Shown here: one piece after another, positions 1 to 6,085 of the stretch
Layout of the letters: each line of letters begins with the position of its first letter
Position numbering within the stretch: position 1 is the stretch's first letter
Origin: Candidatus Aminicenantota bacterium
GTDB lineage: Bacteria > Acidobacteriota > Aminicenantia > UBA2199
Assembly: GCA_030612495.1 (NCBI GenBank)
Contig: JAUWNT010000050.1
Coordinates: 1 to 13,811 of the forward strand
Length of the DNA stretch: 13,811 bases
Reading direction: 5' to 3'
The notes under the pieces: generated by a model
What the model was told of the DNA's origin: nothing
Seen by the model: the letters and a program-made list of their open reading frames with translations, nothing else
The model's database searches: none
Made by a program: the position numbers and the translations under genes

Positions 1-70
1 CGGGCTTCGCCACATTTTGCCTTCGCTATTGCTACGGCAAAACGTCATATATGTGCGAAACGTTAGCTGC
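1..70. repeat. attC-like imperfect inverted repeat, left part cut by the window edge
   Basis: Seen in the sequence: TTTTGCC (15-21) pairs with GGCAAAA (36-42) around a 14-nt loop. Outside it, TTCGC-C-AC (6-13) pairs with GTGCGAA (53-59), leaving C11 unpaired. ACGTTAGCTGC follows at 60-70, with GTTAGCT at 62-68 resembling an integron R' core site (GTTRRRY), although one position does not fit the consensus. Nested stems with an extrahelical base and a GTTAG core just before a short acetyltransferase gene fit an integron cassette attC site. The matching R'' half would lie upstream of the window, so this is not proven. It could also be another folded repeat. Confidence 0.42.
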
Positions 71-97
71 AACCAAAACTAAACTTGCCATAAATGA

Positions 98-615
98 ATG
101 AAAGAAATTGAAATAAAAAAAGTAACGCCAAACGAAATTGAGCAATTACAAAAATTCGGTAGACAAACATTTGCAGAAACCTTTTCTTCTAAAAATAGTG
201 AAGAAAATATGAAAGAATATTTGAACAAAGGATTTTCAACGGAAAAACTGAAAACCGAATTAAGTGACAAAAACTCTGAATTTTATTTTGCTATACTTGA
301 AAACAAAGTAATCGGATATTTAAAAGTCAATTTCGGACAATCTCAAACAGAGAATAAAGACGAAAATACACTTGAAATAGAACGAATTTACGTCTTAAAA
401 GAATTTCATGGAAAAAAATCGGACAATTGCTTTATGAAAAGGCAATGGAGATTTCAAAGCAAAAAAGTGTTGATTATGTTTGGTTGGGAGTTTTGGAAGA
501 AAATCCGAGAGCAATCAGATTTTATAAAAAAAATGGATTTGTAGAATTCGATAAGCACATTTTCAAATTAGGAGATGACGAACAGACAGACATAATGATG
601 AAACTTGAAATGTGA
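98..615 (+). pseudogene. GNAT-family N-acetyltransferase, frameshifted
   Basis: The two halves of one GNAT acetyltransferase lie in different frames. The first frame from ATG 98 gives the N-terminal part (MKEIEIKKV...) through the core strand LEIERIYVL and on to EFHGKK. The second frame continues with GQLLYEKAM, the WLGVLEENPRAIRFYKKNGF segment and the end MMKLEM, stopping at 613-615. GNAT proteins bind acetyl-CoA through the R/Q-x-x-G-x-G/A loop, here broken at the frameshift. The run of seven A at 412-418 would need eight A to join the frames, giving a protein of about 172 aa, a normal length for the family. In the first frame translation stops early, at 544. The substrate is unknown. The gene directly follows the attC-like repeat, so it looks like a captured cassette. 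Whether the missing base is real or a homopolymer sequencing error cannot be told here. Confidence 0.8.
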
Positions 616-620
616 AATTA

Positions 621-643
621 GGGGTCGGGGGTTGACAATTTTA
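621..643 (+). repeat. REP-like left end, 5 nt after the acetyltransferase stop
   Basis: A G-rich segment beginning GGGGTCGGGGGTTGAC starts five bases after the GNAT stop codon. Read inward it matches the reverse complement of 873-895 at 14 of 23 positions, including GGGGTC at the very end and a shared TTG. Together they look like imperfect inverted ends around 621-895. Such GGGGTC-type ends resemble REP sequences mobilised by RAYT (TnpA_REP) transposases, from memory of such repeats and not from a search. No transposase is present. Confidence 0.4.
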
Positions 644-751
644 AATGATTCCCGGGGTTAATATTTCATAGATTTATAATTTTTTACTGTAAACTTCTTT
701 GTTTTTATATTATCTTCCTCGCTTTTATCCGCTATACAATGTCATGGGGTT

Positions 752-872
752 GTGTTTACTATTGTTTTTTTTTATGATATCTTAGAATTTCAATGTATGA
801 AAAAGATTATAAAATAGAGAAATCTTTAGATGATTTAATAAGGTTGAAAAGCGATATATTAAGATTGTTAAA
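752..872 (+). repeat. Direct copy of helicase promoter and 5' coding region
   Basis: Bases 752-863 match 1633-1744 without gaps over 112 nt, with only two mismatches (781 and 790). After that the copy lacks ten bases (1745-1754) and then matches 1755-1763 for nine more bases (864-872). The copied stretch includes the presumed promoter, the T9 tract, the start codon and the first 23 codons of the helicase. Homology stops abruptly where the REP-like end at 873 begins. Most of the rest of the 616-981 interval without an intact gene is AT-rich and shows nothing else except the promoter at 908-936. Confidence 0.92.
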
Positions 873-891
873 TGCAAAATACAAGACCTGA
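793..891 (+). pseudogene. Truncated 5' fragment of the MrfA-like helicase gene
   Basis: From ATG 793 the first 23 codons encode exactly the same residues as the helicase at 1674 (MYEKDYKIEK... to ...SDIL). The frame then runs nine codons into deletion scar and REP-like sequence and ends at TGA 889-891. The 32-codon product contains no helicase motif and is very unlikely to be functional. It carries the same upstream sequence as the intact gene, so it may still be transcribed. Confidence 0.85.
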
Positions 892-895
892 CCCC
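873..895 (-). repeat. REP-like right end (CAAGACCTGACCCC)
   Basis: The segment TGCAAAATACAAGACCTGAC followed by CCC adjoins the duplicated helicase fragment exactly. In reverse complement it reads GGGGTCAGGTCTTG..., a motif I recall near RAYT-type transposases and as dispersed repeats in several bacterial genomes. It is oriented inverted to 621-643. No transposase gene lies in the window, so this is a remnant or a non-autonomous copy. Confidence 0.45.
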
Positions 896-907
896 AGAAT
901 CTTAATC

Positions 908-936
908 TTGACATTGTTTATTTATTGAATTATATT
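908..936 (+). promoter_or_regulatory. Sigma70-like promoter for the barrel-protein gene
   Basis: TTGACA (908-913), a 17-nt spacer and TATATT (931-936) form a near-consensus promoter. The expected start near 943 leaves a leader of about 39 nt before ATG 982. It begins 12 nt after the REP-like end, so the barrel gene is transcribed on its own. Confidence 0.75.
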
Positions 937-981
937 GTTTAAGAAAAATTATTTTACATAGATAAGGATGTTATATATAAG

Positions 982-1548
982 ATGAAGAAAATATTAACAA
1001 TAGTTCTGGTAATACTGTTTTCATTTACGTTTGCTATCGGAAATGGGACAGGAGATAAAAAGTTTTTTCTATCGATAAAGGGGAACATTATTTCCCCATC
1101 TGATTCAGCTTACAAGGATATTTACGGTTCATCCGTGATCTATCCCGGTGCAGAGATCGGGGCTAAGGTTTTTAAAGATATATACCTTTTAGCAGGTTAC
1201 GAAAGAATTAGTAAAGAGGGTAACACTCTGGTACTTGATGAAATTGCAAAGTCTACTCAGAATATCACATTTTTTGGATTGGGATATTGGGGTTCTTTTT
1301 CGGGAAACTTCGGATACCGTGCTGAACTTGGAGGGATATCCTTTTCATACAATGAAGAAGCACTTGGTGAAGTTGTAAAAGGTTCAAAAATAGGATTTTT
1401 TATTAATGGTGGATTTGTTTACAACTTTGGAGAGAGATTTTTTACCTCATTACTCCTGGGTTACAGCTCTGCATCAGATAATATTGAAGGAGTCGATATT
1501 AAACTCGGAGGTTTCAAAAGTTCAGTTGGAGTAGGAATAAAACTATAA
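982..1548 (+). CDS. Small outer-membrane beta-barrel-like protein
   Basis: The product is 188 aa and unassigned to a named family. It opens with a Sec signal peptide (basic MKK, hydrophobic core to about residue 17, likely cut near FAIG-NG). The mature part alternates polar and hydrophobic or aromatic residues and is rich in Gly, Tyr and Phe, as in FFGLGYWGSFSGNFGYRAEL and IGFFINGGFVYNFGERFF. This pattern fits an eight-stranded outer-membrane barrel of the OmpW/OmpA-like size class. The last residue is Leu rather than the usual Phe, so an outer-membrane place is inferred. A weak AAGGA lies 13 nt before ATG 982, and the gene has its own promoter at 908-936. Its base use is slightly richer in G and C than the flanking helicase. 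It sits exactly between the two copies of the helicase 5' end, which suggests that it arrived in, or was trapped by, the rearrangement. Confidence 0.72.
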   Translation: MKKILTIVLVILFSFTFAIGNGTGDKKFFLSIKGNIISPSDSAYKDIYGSSVIYPGAEIGAKVFKDIYLLAGYERISKEGNTLVLDEIAKSTQNITFFGLGYWGSFSGNFGYRAELGGISFSYNEEALGEVVKGSKIGFFINGGFVYNFGERFFTSLLLGYSSASDNIEGVDIKLGGFKSSVGVGIKL

Positions 1549-1632
1549 GAAAAACTCTTTTCCGTTTATAAATTTATTATTAGAAAGTTGACTTAAAACA
1601 GTAGTGTTATGTGGGTCATCCATTTCCCTCTC

Positions 1633-1763
1633 GTGTTTACTATTGTTTTTTTTTATGATATTTTAGAATTACAATGTATGAAAAAGATTATAAAATAGAG
1701 AAATCTTTAGATGATTTAATAAGGTTGAAAAGCGATATATTAAGTAGAGTAAAAATTGTTAAA
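1633..1763 (+). repeat. Intact member of the helicase 5' direct repeat
   Basis: This is the partner of 752-872. It holds the upstream GTGTTTACTATTG plus T9 tract and the first codons of the complete helicase gene. The two copies are offset by 881 bp, which makes 752-1632 look like one unit of a direct duplication that encloses the barrel gene. Confidence 0.92.
1636..1664 (+). promoter_or_regulatory. Possible helicase promoter, giving an almost leaderless transcript
   Basis: TTTACT (1636-1641), a 17-nt spacer containing the T9 tract and TATTTT (1659-1664) give a moderate match to the consensus. Transcription would start near 1671, only about three bases before ATG 1674. No Shine-Dalgarno site precedes that ATG. 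The -35 and spacer are unchanged in the upstream copy at 755-777, and its -10 reads TATCTT. Confidence 0.35.
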
Positions 1764-4028
1764 CTTAAAGAATTTAAAGGAGAATTTTTAAATTTTCCAG
1801 ATGAATTATCTTCTGATGTTGTAAAAATATATAATCAAAAGGGTATAGAAAAACTTTTTTCACATCAGGCAAAAGCAATTAAGGAAATTTTAAAAGGAAG
1901 AAATGTTGTAGTTTCTACACCAACAGCTTCAGGTAAAACTCTAATATATAATTCAGTCACACTTGATGCCATTACAAGGAATCCATCATCAAAATCATTA
2001 TATCTTTTTCCTACAAAGGCTCTTTCTCAGGATCAACTATCTGAGTTGTTCGAATTGAATAAATTAATAGGAGATAAAATTGGTTTATACACTTATGATG
2101 GAGATACTCCTCAGAGTATGAGAAAAGCAATAAGAAAGCAAGCTCAGATCGTAATAACAAACCCGTATATGATGCATTCCGGAATACTTCCGCATCATAC
2201 AAAGTGGATCAACCTTTTTGAAAATTTGAAATATATTGTGATTGATGAACTACATTATTACACAGGAGTTTTTGGTTCTCATATGGCAAATATAATAAGA
2301 AGATTAAAGAGGATTTGTGATTTTTATGGAACAAAACCCATATTTATTATGTCATCTGCAACAATTTCAAATCCAAAAGAGCTTGCTGAAAGGATAGTTG
2401 AACAGGATGTGAGATTAATTGATAATAATGGTGCTCCAAGGGGTGAAAAATATTTGGTTTTTTTCAACCCGCCTGTTGTTAATAAACAGTTAGGTATAAG
2501 AAGATCTTATGTTTCAGTTGCAAGACAAATAGCTGGAATATTTTTAAAAAATGGGCTTCAGGTTATAACTTTTGCAAATTCAAGGTTAATAACCGAGGTC
2601 CTTGTTAAATATTTAAAAAATGATTTTGAAAAAAATGTCACTGATTCCGGGAAGGTAAGGGGATATAGAGGAGGCTATCTTCCTAAAAAAAGAAGGGAAA
2701 TAGAAAGAGGATTAAGAAAAGGGGAAATAATGGCTGTAGTTTCAACCAATGCTCTTGAGCTGGGAATAGATATAGGCTCTCTGGATGTAGCTATTCTTGC
2801 GGGTTATCCAGGAACAATCACATCTACATGGCAGAGGATTGGAAGAGCCGGCCGTAGATCAAGTAAATCAGTTGGTGTATTAGTTTCCTCCTCCTCTCCG
2901 GTTAATCAATTCATTGTTAATCACCCTGAATATTTTATTGAAAAATCTCCGGAGATAGGAAGGTTAAATCCAGATAATCTGACAATTCTTTTAGATCATG
3001 TGAAATGTGCATGTTTTGAGCTTCCATTTGTTAAAGGAGAAAATTTTGGTAATGAGGATCTTGAAGAAATATTGAGTTTTCTTTCAGAGAACAATATCCT
3101 TTTCCGAAATAAGGATAAATGGTTTTGGACAGAAGAGGGATACCCTGCAGATGCTGTTAGTATAACCAGGATAAGTTCGGATAATTTTGTAGTGGTTGAT
3201 CGTACAGGAGCAGAGCGAGTAATTGCTGAAGTTGATTTTTCATCTGCTCTGGAAACTCTTCATACCAGAGCTATATATATGCTGGAGGGAGAACAATATG
3301 TGGTTGAAGAATTTGATTATGAAAATAGAAAAGCTTATGTAAGAAGATCAGACGCAGACTATTTTACTGATTCAATAACATATACAAAAATATCTGTTCT
3401 TGATATATTTGATGAAACGAAAACTAAGAATTATAATTTCTTTTACGGAGATGTACATGTGTTTTCCCAGGTTGTGGGATTTAAAAAGTTAAAATTTTTT
3501 ACAAATGAGAACGTTGGAGCAGGGGATTTGCAGCTTCCTCAGCAGGATATGCACACAACAGCTTTCTGGGTTTCAATAAAAAATGAATTGATAAACACAA
3601 TAAATATCTCTCCTGAAGAAAAGATAGAGGCTATATCAGGCATTGCTTATCTCATGAGACAAATAAGTACCGTATTATTAATGTGTGATGTGAGAGATAT
3701 TGGAGTTTCGCTTGAAGATAATATTACTAAATCATCTATTAATTTAAATAGTATACGCGATAAAGCTATGATTAAGGAAAAAGAAGGTTTAAGCAATTTT
3801 GAGCCAACTATTTATATTTATGATAATTATCCAAATGGTATTGGGTTATCAGAGACTCTCTATGAAAATGTAAGTAAAGTCTTTATAAAAATTCTTGATG
3901 TGATTGAGAATTGTAATTGCGAAAGAGGCTGTCCATCCTGCGTGGGTCCACCTATAAAACGAGATGGTAATCACAAGCAAGCCGCTGAATTTATAATTAA
4001 ATTGCTTTTAGACAAAGTTTATAATTAA
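1674..4028 (+). CDS. mrfA: DEAD/DEAH-box helicase with C-terminal DUF1998, MrfA/YprA-like
   Basis: The product is a 784-aa superfamily 2 ATP-dependent helicase. Visible motifs in order are the Walker A motif TASGKT (84-89), DELH (191-194), SAT (228-230), TNALELGIDIG (358-368) and QRIGRAGR (387-394). The C-terminal half carries the DUF1998 region with a metal-binding cluster C747-x-C749-x3-C753-x2-C756. This order and length match the YprA/MrfA family; Bacillus MrfA is about 750 aa and acts with the nuclease MrfB in repair of mitomycin-type DNA damage. No MrfB homologue is next door, so the repair role is inferred from family. The start was chosen at ATG 1674, although no Shine-Dalgarno precedes it, because the N-terminal residues are conserved in the upstream fragment. 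The gene converges on the minus-strand gene at 4043 with only 14 nt between them. Confidence 0.88.
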   Translation: MYEKDYKIEKSLDDLIRLKSDILSRVKIVKLKEFKGEFLNFPDELSSDVVKIYNQKGIEKLFSHQAKAIKEILKGRNVVVSTPTASGKTLIYNSVTLDAITRNPSSKSLYLFPTKALSQDQLSELFELNKLIGDKIGLYTYDGDTPQSMRKAIRKQAQIVITNPYMMHSGILPHHTKWINLFENLKYIVIDELHYYTGVFGSHMANIIRRLKRICDFYGTKPIFIMSSATISNPKELAERIVEQDVRLIDNNGAPRGEKYLVFFNPPVVNKQLGIRRSYVSVARQIAGIFLKNGLQVITFANSRLITEVLVKYLKNDFEKNVTDSGKVRGYRGGYLPKKRREIERGLRKGEIMAVVSTNALELGIDIGSLDVAILAGYPGTITSTWQRIGRAGRRSSKSVGVLVSSSSPVNQFIVNHPEYFIEKSPEIGRLNPDNLTILLDHVKCACFELPFVKGENFGNEDLEEILSFLSENNILFRNKDKWFWTEEGYPADAVSITRISSDNFVVVDRTGAERVIAEVDFSSALETLHTRAIYMLEGEQYVVEEFDYENRKAYVRRSDADYFTDSITYTKISVLDIFDETKTKNYNFFYGDVHVFSQVVGFKKLKFFTNENVGAGDLQLPQQDMHTTAFWVSIKNELINTINISPEEKIEAISGIAYLMRQISTVLLMCDVRDIGVSLEDNITKSSINLNSIRDKAMIKEKEGLSNFEPTIYIYDNYPNGIGLSETLYENVSKVFIKILDVIENCNCERGCPSCVGPPIKRDGNHKQAAEFIIKLLLDKVYN

Positions 4029-4042
4029 TCTAAATTTAAGTG

Positions 4043-4732
4043 TTAGATTGAAGTATTATCTTCATCTTTTTTTAAGAGTATAACTTCATCTTGATTTTTT
4101 TTTCCTTCCATCTTTTCAATTAAATTTTCAATATCTTTTTTTTTGGCTAAATATGGAATAAGTTTAAAATTTTTTAACTCATTCTTCATTTTTATTTTCA
4201 TTAAGTCACTTTCAAAAGATAATGCAAACCTGAGAATAGGCTTATCATTCAAATAAAAAATTTCCATAGGAATGATTTTTTGAGTTATACAAAAATATTT
4301 TCCGATTTTTTCAACAAGACTGAAGTCAATTTGAAATTTTTCCAGATTTATCTCATCAATTTTATTTTGGCCCAGAAGATAAAGTTCTAATTCTTCTGGA
4401 GTTAGAAGATCCATCATAATAAAGATTTCACCAATCTTTTTATTTAATATATTTTGTTTTTTAAGTGCATACCATAATTGTTTTTTTGTTATTTTACCGG
4501 CTTTGATAAGTGTCTCGCCCAATCTTAAGCTAATTCTATTTTCTAATATTAATTTTTCTTCTAATAGGTCTTTTGGGCAGTTTTCATAAAAATTATTTTT
4601 ATATTCTTCAGGCGCATCACAAAAACAATGAAAACAATAAGGGCAGATTTTTGTAGGTTTTGAATGATTACAGAAAGGTGCTTCCAAAGCATCGTATTCT
4701 GCGCCACAATTCCAACATTTTATTAAATACAT
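4043..4732 (-). CDS. Zinc-finger plus MshEN domain protein, candidate c-di-GMP binder
   Basis: The product is 229 aa. The N-terminus is a cysteine-rich, zinc-ribbon-like part: C6/C9 (CWNCG), C21, C30/C33 (CPYC) and C36/C38. Residues 70-93 start RLGETLIKAG and end in LKKQ, and they match the 24-residue MshEN motif (RLG, hydrophobics, G, then L-x3-L-x2-Q). After a five-residue spacer (94-98) a second copy runs from 99 (KIG) to Q122, with Arg replaced by Lys and the central Gly by Asp. Residues 130-210 look like the second MshEN subdomain (QKIIPM, ILRFALSFESD, LIPYLAKKKDIENLI). MshEN domains bind cyclic di-GMP in pilus and secretion ATPases such as MshE. Here no ATPase domain follows, so the protein is a stand-alone reader or adaptor. 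It has no signal peptide, so it is cytoplasmic. A weak GAGAG site precedes the ATG. It is transcribed divergently from the Bat operon. Confidence 0.78.
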   Translation of the reverse strand: MYLIKCWNCGAEYDALEAPFCNHSKPTKICPYCFHCFCDAPEEYKNNFYENCPKDLLEEKLILENRISLRLGETLIKAGKITKKQLWYALKKQNILNKKIGEIFIMMDLLTPEELELYLLGQNKIDEINLEKFQIDFSLVEKIGKYFCITQKIIPMEIFYLNDKPILRFALSFESDLMKIKMKNELKNFKLIPYLAKKKDIENLIEKMEGKKNQDEVILLKKDEDNTSI

Positions 4733-4779
4733 TATATCTCTCTATTTAAATTACCCTAAAAATCCAGAATCTGTTTATT

Positions 4780-4808
4780 ATATTATAATAGAAAAAAATA
4801 AAAGTCAA
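4780..4808 (-). promoter_or_regulatory. Probable promoter for the zinc-finger/MshEN gene
   Basis: On the minus strand TTGACT (complement of 4803-4808) is followed by overlapping AT-rich -10 candidates: TAATAT at 17-nt spacing (4780-4785), or TATAAT at 15 or 20 nt. The exact -10 is uncertain, but the position about 50 to 70 nt before the start fits. Confidence 0.5.
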
Positions 4809-4862
4809 ATAAAAATTTATTTAAATGTATGAATTTGTTCTTTTATGAGAAAAAATCGTTTA

Positions 4863-4891
4863 TTGAAAAAAATTCTATTTAATTGTATAAT
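4863..4891 (+). promoter_or_regulatory. Strong sigma70-like promoter of the Bat operon
   Basis: TTGAAA (4863-4868), exactly 17 nt, then TATAAT (4886-4891) preceded by TG. Transcription should start near 4898. This lies downstream of the TTG codon at 4883 that opens the longest frame, so that codon cannot be the start. A GGAG site at 4906-4909 then serves ATG 4916. Confidence 0.82.
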
Positions 4892-4915
4892 AAACAACCT
4901 AATGCGGAGTTAAAA

Positions 4916-5191
4916 ATGGAAGAGAAAGTGTTTGATGTTGAGATGATATATATCCAAAATACATTGGAGGATAAATATACTGTCGAGTGTATTGGTAGGC
5001 GTGATAAAAATGTGGAATTAAATTTTTCAAATGTGGAAGGCATTGAAATAGATGCAAAAAAACCCTTGGAAATAAAACATTCGTTTCTTCAAATGAATGA
5101 GTCACAACCCAAAATATGGAATTTAAAATTTTATTATCCAGTTAATCTTACAATTAAGTATGAGGGGAAAATTATTATTGAAGTTTTCTGA
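4916..5191 (+). CDS. Unrecognised 91-aa protein, first gene of the Bat operon
   Basis: I do not recognise this family. From ATG 4916 the product is 91 aa, cytoplasmic by appearance, with no signal peptide, no membrane segment and no cysteine cluster. Short hydrophobic and polar stretches alternate (FDVEMIYI, YTVECIGR, NLTIKYEGKIIIEVF), suggesting a small all-beta or alpha/beta fold. The start is set by GGAG at 4906-4909, six bases before the ATG, and by the promoter at 4863-4891, which removes the earlier TTG. The stop lies 12 nt before the DUF58 gene, so the two are almost certainly co-transcribed. In related Bat operons this place is usually held by a MoxR-type AAA+ ATPase, and this protein is far too small and lacks any Walker motif. 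Confidence 0.72.
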   Translation: MEEKVFDVEMIYIQNTLEDKYTVECIGRRDKNVELNFSNVEGIEIDAKKPLEIKHSFLQMNESQPKIWNLKFYYPVNLTIKYEGKIIIEVF

Positions 5192-5203
5192 TCAATATAA
5201 AGA

Positions 5204-6085
5204 ATGATATCTGAAGAAATATTAAAGAAGATAAGAAGAATAGAGATAATTTCAAGAAAATCTTCAAAAGAAATCTTTGCTGGTGAATATCATTCGGCTT
5301 TTAAAGGTAGAGGTATGGAGTTTTCTGAAGTTAGAGAATATATTGATGGAGATGATGTAAGATTTATTGATTGGAATGTTTCGTCAAGAATGGGTAAGCT
5401 CTATATAAAGCAGTTTGTGGAAGAAAGAGAGCTAACTGTTATTCTTGCTGTTGATCTATCTGCTTCACTTGGTTTTTTTTCAGGAACAAAAAGTAAAAAA
5501 GAAATTGCTGCAGAAATTTCAGCAATTATTGCTTTTACTGCAATGCTTAATAACGACAAAGTAGGGCTTTTGGTATTTACTGATAAAATTGAACGCTTTA
5601 TTCCTCCCAAAAAAGGTAAAATTCATTTACTTAAAATAATTAGAGAGATAATCAATTTTAAACCAGAAGGGAAATCTACTTCAATTGATAATGGTTTGGT
5701 TTATTTAAATAAGGTAATAAAAAAAAGGTCGATTGTTTTTCTAATTTCTGATTTTATTGACGATGATTTTTCTAGATCAATGAAAATTTCGAGTAGAAAG
5801 TATGATTTAATTGCAATAAAAATTTTTGATTCAAGAGAAAAACATATTCCTCAAAAGGGAATTTTTATACTAAAAGACTATGAGAATGGGGAAGAATTTT
5901 TTATAGATTTTGCTTCAGATGAAACCAGAAAAGGTTTTTCAGAAATTTATAAAAGAAACACACAATCTCTGAAAGAGATTTTTAAAAAATTTAAGATTGA
6001 TTTTATTTATATTGAAGATGAAAAAGATTATGAAAAACCCTTATTTGATTTTTTCTTGAAGAGGAAGAGTAAAATCTTAAGATGA
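5204..6085 (+). CDS. DUF58 (vWA-like) protein of a Bat operon
   Basis: The product is 293 aa. The DUF58 signature is clear: GEYHSAFKGRGMEFSEVREY (27-46) followed by IDGDDVRFIDW (47-57), then VEERELTVILAVDLSAS at 72-88. D84, S86 and S88 form the DxSxS metal-ion (MIDAS-like) motif of a von Willebrand factor A fold. DUF58 proteins are normally encoded with MoxR ATPases and BatA-type vWA proteins, and are thought to help assemble or insert metal-dependent or envelope complexes; their precise role is not settled. There is no membrane segment, so it is cytosolic. The Shine-Dalgarno is weak (AAAG just before the ATG), fitting translation as part of the operon. The 3' end overlaps the next gene by ATGA. 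Confidence 0.9.
   Translation: MISEEILKKIRRIEIISRKSSKEIFAGEYHSAFKGRGMEFSEVREYIDGDDVRFIDWNVSSRMGKLYIKQFVEERELTVILAVDLSASLGFFSGTKSKKEIAAEISAIIAFTAMLNNDKVGLLVFTDKIERFIPPKKGKIHLLKIIREIINFKPEGKSTSIDNGLVYLNKVIKKRSIVFLISDFIDDDFSRSMKISSRKYDLIAIKIFDSREKHIPQKGIFILKDYENGEEFFIDFASDETRKGFSEIYKRNTQSLKEIFKKFKIDFIYIEDEKDYEKPLFDFFLKRKSKILR

Noticed and set aside
79..270. Minus-strand open frame of 63 aa over the acetyltransferase
   Set aside because: It lies antisense to the GNAT coding sequence, shows no start signal, and its Phe/Ser-rich translation is what AT-rich antisense frames give.
405..430. Programmed frameshifting in the acetyltransferase
   Set aside because: The A7 run is slippery, but no stimulatory structure is evident and GNAT enzymes are not known to need it; mutation or read error is simpler.
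632..664. TTGACA followed by AT-rich TAATAT as a promoter
   Set aside because: The spacing is about 21 nt, outside the usable range, and the TTGACA is part of the REP-like end.
1587..1612. TTGACT upstream of the helicase as its -35 box
   Set aside because: No acceptable -10 occurs at 15-19 nt; the TTTACT/TATTTT pair nearer the gene fits better.
2011..2202. Minus-strand frame inside the helicase
   Set aside because: It is wholly within the conserved helicase domain coding region with no ribosome site; a shadow frame.
4027..4049. Inverted repeat AATCTAA/TTAGATT between the convergent helicase and MshEN genes
   Set aside because: Only seven AT-rich pairs with a nine-base loop and no T tract directly after; too weak to call a terminator.
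4899..5105. Minus-strand frame over the 91-aa gene
   Set aside because: The plus-strand gene has a promoter and ribosome site; the antisense frame has neither and gives an implausible His/Pro-rich peptide.
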